Below are positions 1 through 11,900 of a stretch of 64,000 bases of DNA, piece after piece. This DNA comes from Megascapheus bottae (taxonomy: Eukaryota; Chordata; Mammalia; Rodentia; Geomyidae). The notes under the pieces were generated by a model. That model was not told the DNA's origin and made no database searches. It saw nothing but the letters and a program-made list of their open reading frames with translations. The first letter of the stretch is position 1; every line of letters starts with the position of its first letter. The stretch lies in the NCBI GenBank assembly GCA_024803745.1, contig JANJXV010000016.1:43061025-43125024 (forward strand), in the 5' to 3' direction. Position numbers and translations under genes: made by a program.

Positions 1-745
1 GACTGGATTCCATTTTCAGTGCCCGGCAGACACTGAACCAAAATGGCCGGTCTTTAGAAGCTCTAAGGAAGGGGCCCCTCTTTCCCTGCCCAACCTTGAA
101 CATGTGCTTCAGCCACATCCACTCTGTGCCCCTCTGCAGAGCTGGCATCCCTTCAGCTCACTGGGCGCCCATGTGACAACTGCCTCCTGGCTCCTAGGCC
201 AGGCTCAGGCTCAGGCCCATGCCGTTGCCTCCAGATTCCTGACTCTGCTTGGCTCCCAACTCTGTGGCTTGTGGTGTGTGGCGTGGACACATGGGAGAGG
301 GGAGAAGGGGGAGAAGAGGGAGACGGAAGGAAGGAGGGGGAGGGAGGCCTGGGTCAGGGAGCAGGTGGAGGTGAGAAGGCAGACACACGCCCTTACTGAA
401 TGTCACCATGTCGCTGTCTCTGTCCTCTCCTGAAATATGGGCCTGGGGTCCCAGCCCTCCCACCCCGGGGCTGCTGCCTGTCTCCCTCAGTGTCCCTGGA
501 CTCTGGGCTGCCAGCCCTTGGCAGGTTGGATCGTTGAGGAGTGTCACGCTTCCTGCTAAGAGCACAGAGCAGACTTGGACCTCTATGTCCCCCCCCACTG
601 GAATGTTGGCCTGACAAAGTGGAATTTCCAGGCAAGGTGGAGAAATGACATCTCCTGACCTTGGAGCCTACGCCTCCCCTTTCCCACCTCCTCAGGCAGC
701 TCATGTCCACCCAGTGTGGAAAAGTGGGAACGGAGTCAAGATCAT
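1..745. other. CNDP1 intronic sequence, no gene recognised
   Basis: Moderately GC-rich, with purine tract GGAGAAGGGGGAGAAGAGGG near 300-350. Reading frames here are short and show no family resemblance. Lies upstream of the first visible CNDP1 exon, so is intron if the gene starts outside the window. Confidence 0.5.
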
Positions 746-885
746 TCCTGGGCTTGCGCTCAGGGCCTGAACACTGTCCTTGGACTCTCTCAGGCTAGAA
801 CTCTACCACTTGAGCCGTGGAATCGAACCCGGGTCTTCGTGCATGCTAGGCGAGCACTTTAACCACTAAGCCAAACTCCAGGCCC
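746..885 (-). repeat. IDL-Geo SINE, internally deleted
   Basis: Antisense copy: CCTGGGCTTGCGCTCAGGGC...CTACCACTTGAGCC, then directly ATCGAACCCGGGTCTTCGTG and the tRNA-like head. The usual middle (AGCACCACTTCTGGC...) is missing. Abuts the minisatellite that follows. Confidence 0.8.
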
Positions 886-908
886 TTTTTGTAGAAACAT
901 TACTTCTG

Positions 909-1685
909 CAAGCAGTCCCTCCCAGCACCCAGCAGTCCCTCCCAGCACCCTCCCAGCACCCAGCAGTCCCTCCCAGCACCCAACAGCCCCTCCCAGCACC
1001 CAGCAGTCCCTCCCAGCACCCAGCAGTCCCTCCCAGCACCCTCCCAGCACCCAGCAGCCCCTCCCAGCACCCAGCAGTCCCTCTCAGCACCCAGCAGTCC
1101 CCCCCAGAACCCTCCCAGCACCCAGCAGCCCCTCCCAGAACCCTCCCAGCACCCAGCAGCTCCTCCCAGCACCCAGCAGTCCCTCCCAGCACCCAGCAGT
1201 CCCTCTCAGCACCCAGCAGTCCCTCCCAGAACCCTCCCAGCACCCAGCAGTCTCTCCCAGCACCCAGCAGTCCCTCTCAGCACCCAGCAGCCCCTCCCAG
1301 AACCCTACCAGCACCCAGCAGTCCCTCCCAGCACCCAGCAGCTCCTCCCAGCACCCAGCAGTCCCTCCCAGCACCCAGCAGTCCCTCCCAGCACCCAGCA
1401 GCTCCTCCCAGCACCCAGCAGTCCCTCCCAGCACCCAGCAGTCCCTCTCAGCACCCAGCAGTCCCTCCCAGAACCCTCCCAGCACCCAGCAGTCCCTCCC
1501 AGCACCCAGCAGCTCCTCCCAGCACCCAGCAGTCCCTCCCAGCACCCAGCAGTCTCTCCCAGCACCCAGCAGCTCCTCCCAGCACCCAGCAGTCCCTCCC
1601 AGCACCCAGCAGCTCCTCCCAGCACCCAGCAGTCCCTCCCAGCACCCAGCAGTCTCTCCCAGCACCCAGCAGTCCCTCCCGGCAT
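909..1685. repeat. minisatellite, 20-bp unit, about 39 copies
   Basis: Tandem array of AGCAGTCCCTCCCAGCACCC with variants: AGCAGCTCCT, AGCAGCCCCT, TCTCTCCCAG, AGAACCCTCCCAG and shortened units. The unit is not a multiple of three and has no stop on the minus strand in any frame, so all three minus frames stay open and read cyclic GLLGAGRDCWVLGGTAGCWE. Those reading frames are artefacts. Confidence 0.95.
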
Positions 1686-1839
1686 GGCATGACCTCAGTT
1701 CTTGAGGCTCAGTCCAACCTGGGGCTCCAAACTTCTCTACAGATGAAAACCCAAGACTAGGAGAGGAGAAGGAAGGCCATTCCAGCACGGGTGCCCTGGC
1801 TGCACACACAGCCCTGACCACAGCCCCCACCCCATGGCT

Positions 1840-1990
1840 GACTCTCTACCACTCGAACCACACTTCCACCTCTGGCTTTTTGGGGGTCGCTCGGTGATGA
1901 GTCTCATAGACTTTTCAGCCCATGCTGGTTTTGAACCCCTATCCTTCGCTCTCAGGCTACCAGGCAGCCCGGATTGCCGGTGTGAGCCCC
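1840..1990 (-). repeat. degenerate B1-like/Geo SINE
   Basis: Antisense remnant with CTCTACCACTCGAACCACA, GATGAGTCTCATAGACTTTT and CTCTCAGGCTACC...GATTGCCGGTGTGAGCC blocks of the dimeric SINE. Confidence 0.6.
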
Positions 1991-2134
1991 TCTCTGCATG
2001 GGCCTCACAGGTGTCACTGACGCAGCCTGCGGGCCTCCATCCTCCGGCAAGCTTGGGGCTTTGCTGCGTCCCTCCTGCGCTGTCCCCACCAGCACACACG
2101 TGGCCGTGCTAACCCTCTCGTGCCTCCCCGACAG

Positions 2135-2284
2135 GCGCTGGCCGAGTGGGTGGCCATCGAGAGCATCTCCGGGCAGCCTGGGCCCCGCTTCAGACAGGAG
2201 CTGGTCCGCATGATGGCCACGGGTGCTGACAAGCTGCGGCGTCTGGGCGCCAGCGTGGACGTCGTGGACCTGGGCTCCCAGCAG
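2135..2284 (+). CDS. CNDP1: CNDP1 exon a: [10 protein letters not shown]...
   Basis: 150 bp, 50 codons, phase 0 at both ends. Acceptor CCCCGACAG, donor CAG|GTGCGG. Encodes the start of the catalytic domain (EWVAIES, PRFRQEL, RMMA) as in mammalian CNDP1. This is the first CNDP1 exon in the window; nothing resembling the preceding YIDLHQ-type exon is visible in 1-2134. Confidence 0.93.
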
Positions 2285-5200
2285 GTGCGGGTGGGGTCCC
2301 CTCCCTCGGGGAGCCCGCAGACACTGGCTGCAGTAAGCTCAGCCCTCTCCTCCTCCCTGCTGGGGACGTGGCACCTCCGTCCAGGTCCAAGGAGAAGGCA
2401 CTGCCCACCCACAGTCTGCGTGGACTGTGCAGTGGGCAAAGACAGGTGGGGAGGGCCCTAGGGAAAGGCTCTTGTCCTGGGTCCCCCCAAGGCTCCCTCC
2501 CTTGCCTCCACAGGCTGGCTTTCTCAAAGGCTCAGGTTCTTTCCCTTGAAGTCTGGCTCCTTATCCGCTGCCAATCCATCACAAACTCCAACCCTACTCC
2601 TAAGAAACCAGCGGCCCTTGCTTTAGCCATGAGAAGTCCAGAATAATCCAGTGTGTTGGGGGCCGAGTAACGCCATTCTAATAGCTTTCTGCTGAGACCT
2701 GCAGTAGGGATAAACAAGTGGACCTCTTTATCCTGCCCACCTGTTGTGCTGATGGGCTCCTGCACCCAATATAAGGAGGGGAGTTTTAGAGAGAGATTCC
2801 TGCCTTGATGAGGCTGCGTGGCGTTCGTGCTCCGGAGAAGCAAGGCTGAGTGCGGGAGGACAGTGGGCCCTCTGCTCTCGTGGCTTGGACTGGTTGGGGG
2901 TGTGTTTATTCCATCCCTCCTCAAGAGGGACTGGGGGTGAAGGACCCCGACACCAGTGTTTCCATGATTCGGTCTACTCACCTTGAGATCTCACTTCTAC
3001 ATTGAAAGAGGTATAATTTTTTTTTCTAATCCTGGGGCTTAGACTCAGGGCCTGAGCTTGTCCCTGAGCTGCTTCTGCTCAAGGCTAGTGCTCAATCACT
3101 TGAGCCTCAGCACCATTTCTGGATTTTTCTGATTTATTAGCGATGAGAGGTTCTCAGACTTTTCTGTCTGTGCTGGCTTTGGACTGTGATCCTCATATCT
3201 CAGCCTCCTGAGTAGCTAGGATTACTGTCAAGAGCCACTGGTGCCTGGCATGTTTCATATTTTTACTAACAATCTGAGAGTACCCATTTTAGAGGTGGAG
3301 AAAGTAATGTAAAAAAAGAAGACCTAAGTCCAGTACTGGTGGCTTGTGCCTGTAATCCTAGCCTCTCAGGAGGCTGACACCTGAGGATCTCAGTTGCAAG
3401 CCAGCCTGAGCAGGAAAGTCCTTGAGACTCTTATCTCCAATTAATCACAGAAAAAGCTGGAAGTGTCACTGTGGCTCAAGTGTTAACCTTGAGCAAAAGA
3501 AGCTCAGGGTCAGTGTCCAGGCCCAGAGTTCAAGGCCCAGGATTGGCAAAACAACAACAACAACAACAACAGAAAAACAAAAACAAAGAAGTCTTGTCCA
3601 AGGTAGGCAGACAATGTCATGTTCAGAATTTTCTGGAAGAACAGTGTGAGCCTCTCTCTTTCTGTAGCTGCCAGATGGCCAGAGTCTCCCACTGCCACCC
3701 ATCATTCTGGCTGAACTGGGGAACGATCCGAAGAAACCCACTGTCTGCCTCTACGGACACCTGGACGTGCAGCCTGCACTGCGGGGCGATGGGTGGCTCA
3801 CCGACCCCTTCACACTGGTAGAGGTGGACGGTCAGTGACCGCTGATTCTGTGGACAGGGCTGGCTCGCAGAGTCAGAGTCAAAGATGCACCTCTGTTCCT
3901 AGGCCTTTAACACGTGGATGCTGGCAGCTCACTGCTGCAATCCCAGTTCCTGAAGAGGCTGAGATCTGAGGATCACAGTTTGAAGCCAGGCCAGACAGAA
4001 AAATCTGTGAGATTCTTATGTCCAATTAGCCATGAAAAGGCTGGAAGTGGAATTGTGGCTGAGATAGTGAAGTGTCAGCCAGCACCCAGGCCCTGCTACT
4101 GGAACAACAACAAAGACAATGAATAGAAACGTTGTTCTCATGACTTCTAACAGGCCCCATGTGCCTGACTTCCTTCCTTTTGTGGAACAAACCAGGACTT
4201 TTTCTGTGCCTCTGGATGGGGCTGTTGAACAGTAAGAAAACAGTTGTGAGGTCATATGAGTTCTTTTTGAAAAATACAGAGCTGGGGGTGTGTAGCTCAA
4301 GTGGTAGAGAGCCTGCTTAGCAAGGGTAAGACTCTGAGTTCAAATCCCCATTTGGAAATTCAAATATGGTTTCTATTTTATAAATAAGAGGGAAGGTTAG
4401 TGGAAATCTATTGTGCAAATTGTAATCTATTCTACTATTCTGCAGATTGTAAAATCTCAAGAGAAGCCATGTTCCAGGCTTCTCAGGAACAAATCCTCAG
4501 GCCCCCTCAGTGAACAAAGATAAGGCAGCCAAAGCAAGCGTGAATTTCATATTATCATGTTTTGCATATCATGATTTGCATATAAGCAGTCACATTCTGC
4601 AATTTCAGAGCAAGATTTGTGCCTGGGATATTGGAAACTATTGTTAAAATTATTACTTGTGGAGCTGGGACTGTGGCTTAGTGATAGAGTGCTTGCCTAG
4701 CATACATGAAGCCCTGGGTTCAATTCCTTAGTTAGTACCACATACACAGAAAAAGCTGGAAGTGGTTCTGTGGCTCAAATGGTAGGATGCTAGTCTTGAG
4801 CAAAAAGCAGCTCAGGGACAGTGCCCAGGCCCTGAGTTCAAGCCCCAGCACTGGCTATATATATATATACATATATGTATAACTCATAATGTCAGCTAAA
4901 TAAAAATGCTAAAGGAAATGATTACTTGTCAAAGAACATTTGTTTTAGCTCACTCAGTTTGGCAGAGGTCTCTGTGCTGTTTGAAAATTTCTTCTCCCAT
5001 TTCCTATTTCTTTGCAGGCAAACTCTATGGACGAGGAACCACAGACAACAAGGGCCCTGTCCTAGCTTGGATTAATGCCGTGAGTGCCTTCCGAGCCCTG
5101 GATCAAGTAGGTGGCCTGCTGGAGGGGGGCGGGGGGAGGAGGATGAATCAGTGAGTGTGTGCATGCCATTTCCTGGGTCCCTAGTAAGCTATGCTCTGTC

Positions 5201-5925
5201 CCCTATTTTTCCCAGCTGTCCTTGGAAGATGCAGAAACTCTGTCGCATTCATTTTATCCGTAGGAGGAGTAAGTTTGGGAAGGTCAAGACATTATTTCGT
5301 GTGGCCGGGTTTGGGCACAGTGTTTACTGCCCACGCCCGCGTCCCACACATGTGAGGACCTGCCTCCTCACTCCCAGCCTTCTTCCCCCTCCCTCCCTTC
5401 CGCAGCTGGCATCCCTGTGTGCAGGGACACTTGGGGGAGAGGAGGCAGTGCTGTTCAGGAGAGAAGCCCTCACAGTGGAGCAGCCAGTTCCCACAGGGCC
5501 TCTGGCACCTGCGGAGAGGGCCTGGAGATCCAGAACGTTGCACGGGGCACCTTGCCTCAGTTTCTCTTCTGCTCACACTCGGCTTGATGATTCATTACTG
5601 GTGCAGGTGGAACAGGACTGGCAGCAGTGAGGTGGGGGGGAGGGGGAGAGGGGGGTCAGTGCTGCTTCAGTGGGTGGGGGGACCTGCAGGAAACTGGACA
5701 GCTGGCTCCAAACTTGGCCCCACAATGTATTAGCTCTTGAGGGCACAGGGTTTGTGAATGTATGCTTTAAAATGTTACCGCTTTGCCGGTACTGACTGGG
5801 GGCTCCGGAGAAGGCCCGGCCCAAAGAACCCTGGATGGACACAGCTCCTGGCCCCTGACTTAGACTTCCAGTGGTGCTTCCCAGACGTTTATCAGAGCAG
5901 ATTCAACCCTTTCTTCAGATGAAGG

Positions 5926-5995
<70 letters not shown>

Positions 5996-8900
5996 GCCAG
6001 TCCTGGGCTTGAACTCAGGGCCTGAGCACTGTCCTTGGACTTCCTCAAGGTTAGAGCTCTACCACTTGAGCCTCAGCACCATTTCTGATTTTTTTCTATG
6101 TATGTGGTATGGAGGAATTGAACCCAGGTCTTTGTGCATGCTAGGCAAACACTCTACTGCTAGGCCATCCAGAGTTATTTTCTTATCCACAGCCCTTCCT
6201 TAACTCAAGAAGTACTGACCTTGAATGTGTTACTCCCTCCCTCCTACCCTCCTTTCCCCCCTTTTCTTATCCACATAAACAATATTTATAAGAACACTCC
6301 TAGCTGGGTGCCCTGGTGACTCACACCTATAATCCTGGCTACTTAGGAGTCTGAGAGCTGAGGATCGTGGTTCAAATCTAGCCTGGGCACAAAAGTCCAA
6401 GAGACTCTTATCTCTAAGTAATCACCAGAAAACTAGAAGTGGCACCTTGGTTCCAAGTGGTAGAGTGCTAGCCTTGAGCTGAAGAGCTTAAGGACCGTGC
6501 TCAGGCCCAGAGTTCAAACCCCACAAAAGTCAAAACAACAACAACACTCCTATGTAGAGGCCAAAATCTACAAGTTATATGGTAAAAAACAAAAACAAGC
6601 AAGGCTCACTTCCCTGGACACATCTCAATGCCTCTGAGCCTCATTTTGTTCCTCAGTGAGCGAGAATTTCTACCTCACAAGCTGCTTAGGAAGGTAAAGT
6701 GAAGAGAATTCTGCAAATTTGGCATGGTGATGCACGCCTGTAATCCCAGCGTTTGGGAAACAGGCAGGAGGGTTTTAAGTTCTAGGCCAGCTTATGTTAC
6801 ATAGTGAGACCCTGTCTAAAAAAAGAAGGAAGATGAAGAGAGAAAGGAAGGAGAGAGGAAAAAAGGAGGACGGGAAGAAAGAGAAAGGAGAAGGAAGGAG
6901 GAATGGAGGGAGGGAGGGGAAGAGGGAAGGAAAGAGAAAGAGGGAGAGAAGAAGGAAGGGGACTGAGAAAGGGATGGGGAGGCGGGGAGGGAGAGCTCTG
7001 CAAATGTCTTCCAGTGATGCCAGGCCATCCATGAGGGTTTGCTCTTTGCTCCCTCTTTCCTCTCTGCCTTGCTCTCCACCGAGTTCTTAAACGCAAACAC
7101 CTCCCTGGGTCATCTTACTGAGGACAGAGCTCTTGTTAACACTCATTGTGAGGAATGAGCTGTGCAGGGGGGGGCCCCATTCCCCAGCCCCAGCAGGGTG
7201 CTGAGGGGCAGGGTGGAGACCAGACCAGTGGCTGCTGTCCTCGCCCTCCGCTCGTCCTAGCCATTGCCTGGCTGTGTTTTATTAACGGTGGCTTGCCAGC
7301 AAGTGCTTACCAGCTCCACTGCATCTCAGAGATTGCATACTCATTAACTGTGAAGGAAGGTGAAGCCTTCTACGCTGCAGCTCCACCGCCTAAGATGCTC
7401 ACAAGTGTGACGGCCCTTATCCGAATGGACACCCTGGGTGCTTGTTTTCTAATTTGTGACCCTGGCTCACCGGGCCAGCCCAGGCCCGGTGACCCAGACG
7501 GTGCTCCATGGATTATCCTCAGAGCACCTGGCCTTCCTGCCACCTGCGCTTACAAAAAGACTGCACCTGCTCTTCCCAAGGCGGTCAGAAACTAAGTTCA
7601 AGAACCCAATGGGAAAAGTGGCACACTGTAAACATTTTAAAGGGGCTCTTTCTGTGACTCATGTTAACAGGAGGAAAACTCAGTTCCATTTTGCTGCCAG
7701 ATCAAAGGCTTTGAATAAATTAAAAGGCAGATTGGAATCATAGCGGAAAAGTAAAAGACACTGGAAATAAAAATGAGCCTATGGCTTAACAGTTGTTCCA
7801 AGGAAAGAACGCTCGTTTACCTTCTTCAGAATTCTTAGGGCAGAAGAGCAATTCATAGTTGTTCTCAGGAAAGCCATTTTGGGGAAGAGGAGGAGGAGAA
7901 GGAGGAGGAGAGGAAGAGGAGGGTGGTGGAGGGAGGACGGAGGAGGGAGGATGGAGGAGGAGGAAGAGGAGAGGAGGAGGAGGGTGGTGGAGGGAGGAGG
8001 GAGGATGGAGGAGGAGGAGGAGGAGGGAGGATGGAGGAGGAAGCCTCCAGCACAGGAAGCTAGATGGTGTTGGGGCACAGCATTCATGGGTGGACCAAGC
8101 CGTCCATTCACCCAGCTGCATCTTGAGTTCTCCTTGGGCTTCTGTGGAAACTCCGCTGCTAGAGATGGAGCTGTGGGGCTTGCACACACTGGGTGGAGAG
8201 AGTGACTTCATGTTACCTGCAAACAGAACGTGGGCCATGCACACTGGACAATCTTCCTGTTCTGTCACCACCCCAGGACCTCCCTGTGAATTTCCAGTTC
8301 CTCCTGGAAGGGATGGAAGAGGCCGGTTCTGTTGGCCTGGAGGAGCTTGTCAGGAGAGAGAAGGACCGCTTCTTCTCCAGGGTAGACTACGTTGTGATCT
8401 CAGACAATCTGTGGCTCAGCCGCCGGAGGCCTGCGCTCACCTACGGCACCCGAGGGAACAGCTACTTCACTGTGGAGGTGCGGGCCATTTGGGCTGGGGA
8501 TGGAGGGAGGAAGAAGGAGGGAGGAGTCCATTCCGGGAAGCCTGGGCATCGTGGAGGTTTTGGCATGTAGGTGTGACCCAGTCCAGTGAACTGGGGCTTT
8601 GTGGGGCAAACACCGAAGGTGGAGGAGGGATGGCAATGCAATCTGGAGGTGGAAACTGTCCCCCCTAAAAGACTACCTGGTCCTCAGGGCCTCAGGGAAC
8701 CCAGGCCCAATGCAGGGCCCAGGGGACAGGGCAGGACCCTGGCCTGCAGGCGCCCCGTCTCTCGGCCTTAGTTTCCCACCTCAAAATTGGTGCCCTACCT
8801 TCCCTCTTCCCTCGGGAGTTGCTATGACTACCTGTGATATTTAGTTTGGGACTGACACAGAATTTCCTTCTCCTCTCCATTCAGACGGACGACCTGTGGT

Positions 8901-11900
8901 AGAATACACAATTAGAACGCTGATGGGTAGGGGAGAGGTGTAAATAATTACAGTTTAGGCTGCTGGGTCACTTAATGGAGTGGAGGCTGATTAGTCAAAT
9001 TGGTCTCTTCACACCCAGGCAACTGTGAAACTACGTTTTTATGGGCCAGAAGACCAGGAGGGAGTCATGTCTTCTCTCACCTTCTTACAGGTGAAATGCA
9101 GAGATCAGGATTTTCACTCCGGAACCTTTGGTGGGATCCTTAATGAACCTATGGCTGATCTGGTGGCTCTTCTCGGTAATAATTATTCAGATCCTTCTTC
9201 CCCGCTTTTTTTTTTTTTTGCCAGTCTTGGGGCTTGAACTCAGGGCCTGGGCAATGTCCTTGGACATGTTTTGCTCAAGGCTAGCACTCTGCCGCTTGAG
9301 CCACAGTGCTTTTTCTGAGTACGTGGTGTTGAGGAATTCCAGCCAGGGCTTCATGCATGCTAAGTGAGCACTCTACCATTAGGCTATGCTCACCCCTCTT
9401 TTTATTTCCAGTCCTGGGCTTTAAACTCAGGGCACCCAAGCACTGTCCTTGGACTTTCTCAAGGCTAGAGCTCTTCCACTTGAGCCACAGCACCACTTCT
9501 GGCTTTTTTCTATGTGTGTGGTACTGAGGAATTGAACCTGGGTCTTTGTGCATGCTAGGTGAGCACTCTACCACTAGGACGAACTCCCAGTCCCCCTCCT
9601 CTTTTTTATGCTTTACTTTTTTTTTTGAATTCTGCATCTGGGCCCTGTCCCTGAGCAATTCAGCTCCAGGCTACCACCCTACCCCTTAAGCCATAGCACC
9701 ACGTCCAGTTCTTGGTGGTTAATTGGAGATAAGAGTCTTATGGGCTTTGGTGCCCGGGCTGGCTTTGAACCTTGATCCTTAGATCTCAGCCTCCCGTGTA
9801 GGTAGGATGACAGGCGTGAGTCACTGCGCCTGGCTTCTATGAGCTTTTTGTTGTTGTTGTTCAGGGCTAGCCCTCTACCACTTGAGCCACAGCTCCACTT
9901 CTAGATTTTTGGTGGTTATTTGGAGATAAAATTCTCACACAGAAAAGCCTGGCCTGGCTTTGAACTGTGATCCTCAGCTCTCAGCCTCCTAAGGTAGGAT
10001 TACAGGAGTGAGCCACTAGTATTTACCTACTTATTCAACAGGGTTTAATCATGATATTTCCATACACACATACTGTGTTTTGATTAAATTTACCTCTGTT
10101 ATTTCCCTTTCTTATTCCTCCCTACCCCTTTAAAAGTTTTAATATTTCCATACACTCATAATCTTCTCTACCTTGTCACACTTAACCTTTCAACTCAGGA
10201 TATGATAGTTGGGGAGATATGAGCCTTGCTTGTGGCACAGGAGTTCCAGTCGAAAACGTACGCTTGACACAGGGGAGTTAAGTTCACTGGATCTATTGTA
10301 GACCCATGTGTTTAGTCAGCTCCTCCACCAGACCAGCTGACCATTACAACCCAACTTTGTCTTGGTCCACCTGGTAACCTAGCTCCTTCTGAGTATCTCT
10401 TTTGAGGTGGAGTTGTTACCAGTGGTTCTGGAGATGGAGAGCAGAGGCTGTCACCAGGTCTGCTGCCATGCAGGATGCCAGCATCAGCTCATTTGTCATT
10501 TTTACTTGGCTTTGTTTTCCATGTGCATCTTGCAGGTAGCCTGGTGGATTCATCAGGTCATATCTTGATCCCTGGAATTTATGACCAAGTTGCTCCGATT
10601 ACAGAAGAGGAAATAGAAAAGTACAAAGCCATTGATCTGGACCTAGAAGAATATCGGAATAGTAGCCAGGTTGAGAAATTTCTGTTTGATACCAAGGTAT
10701 GGCCAGACGATGGTGGATTATCTGAAGAGGAATGATGATAATAACTCAAGTTTTCCCAGTGTTTACTTAATAGCAGATGGCGCTGAGAATCTGAGAATCT
10801 GTGCTTGCTAGGCAGGTGCGTTATTTCCAAGCTATACCTCCAGTCCTTGTTTGCCCTGATCATTTTGGGGGTAGGTTCTTCTGCCTGCGATTCACCCATT
10901 TTGGGCTTCCTGTTCATAACTGGGATGGCAGGGATGTGCTACCATGCCCAGCTCTTGGTTGAGAAGGGGTTTCGCATGTAGGCCTGGGCTGGCCTCAGAT
11001 GCCATCACGCTGCTCTCAGCCTCCCACAGCTAGGATTACTGATGGCAGCCACTGGTGCGTGGTCTGAAGTAGTTTATTCACATGAAGCCCGCACCAGCCT
11101 TCAGCCAAAGAGCTGTGCTTCGTAAAGAGTCTGGGACTGCTTGACACCTAAGACCTCAACTTGTTCATCTTCTCAGTACAATCAGCGTTTCTGGGATAAT
11201 CTGCACGTGAGTGTGTTTCTTCCTTTACTAAGGAGATCCAGAGCCCATTCCAAGTTTAGACAGCCTTGCTCCTCCTTTTGCTAAAGAAAAAAATAAAAGG
11301 CCTGCTTGGCAGCTCTGGCTGAATCCCAGGGGAGCTGCCCAGAGAGGGCAAAGTCACACAGAAGGGAAGTAAGTGGCAGTGGTGGGGGTACTCGACCCCT
11401 CAAAGTAAGGCCACGGGTGGGAAGACAACTCATTCAAGGCTTCAAGAGTCCTTCGAGGTCTTCTGAACAATAAAATCTGGTTCACAAGTTATCATTGCAA
11501 TGACGGTGGGTAAAAGTTGATAATCGAATTCAGTATCTGATTTCCCTTCACTGCAAACCCCAGGGCCCAGCAGACGGGGGGGCGGGGGGTGCTCTGGAAG
11601 GCAGTGGGGCAGGTGAAGGCACTCACCTGGCTTTCTCAGGGAGGAGGTGACTCATCTGTCACTGGCAGGCCTCAGATGCATCAGGTTGGTGATTCAAGCT
11701 GTGTAGTCCACACAGGCGGGCTCTAATATTATACAGAGGGGCGTGGCAGTTCACGTGAATTTCACTCTGACGTTCTGGGGATGGATTTTATCTTAACTTA
11801 GGAGGAAATCCTGATGCACCTCTGGAGGTACCCATCTCTCTCTATCCACGGGATTGAGGGCGCCTTTGATGAGCCCGGAGCAAAGACAGTCATCCCTGGC

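Noticed and set aside
1084..1830. 248-residue minus-strand open frame rich in Gly, Cys and Trp
   Set aside because: It is the minisatellite read in one of three equally open frames; no splice or start context.
7859..8668. 269-residue open frame on the + strand
   Set aside because: It starts in the GGA purine tract and crosses CNDP1 exon d in the wrong frame.
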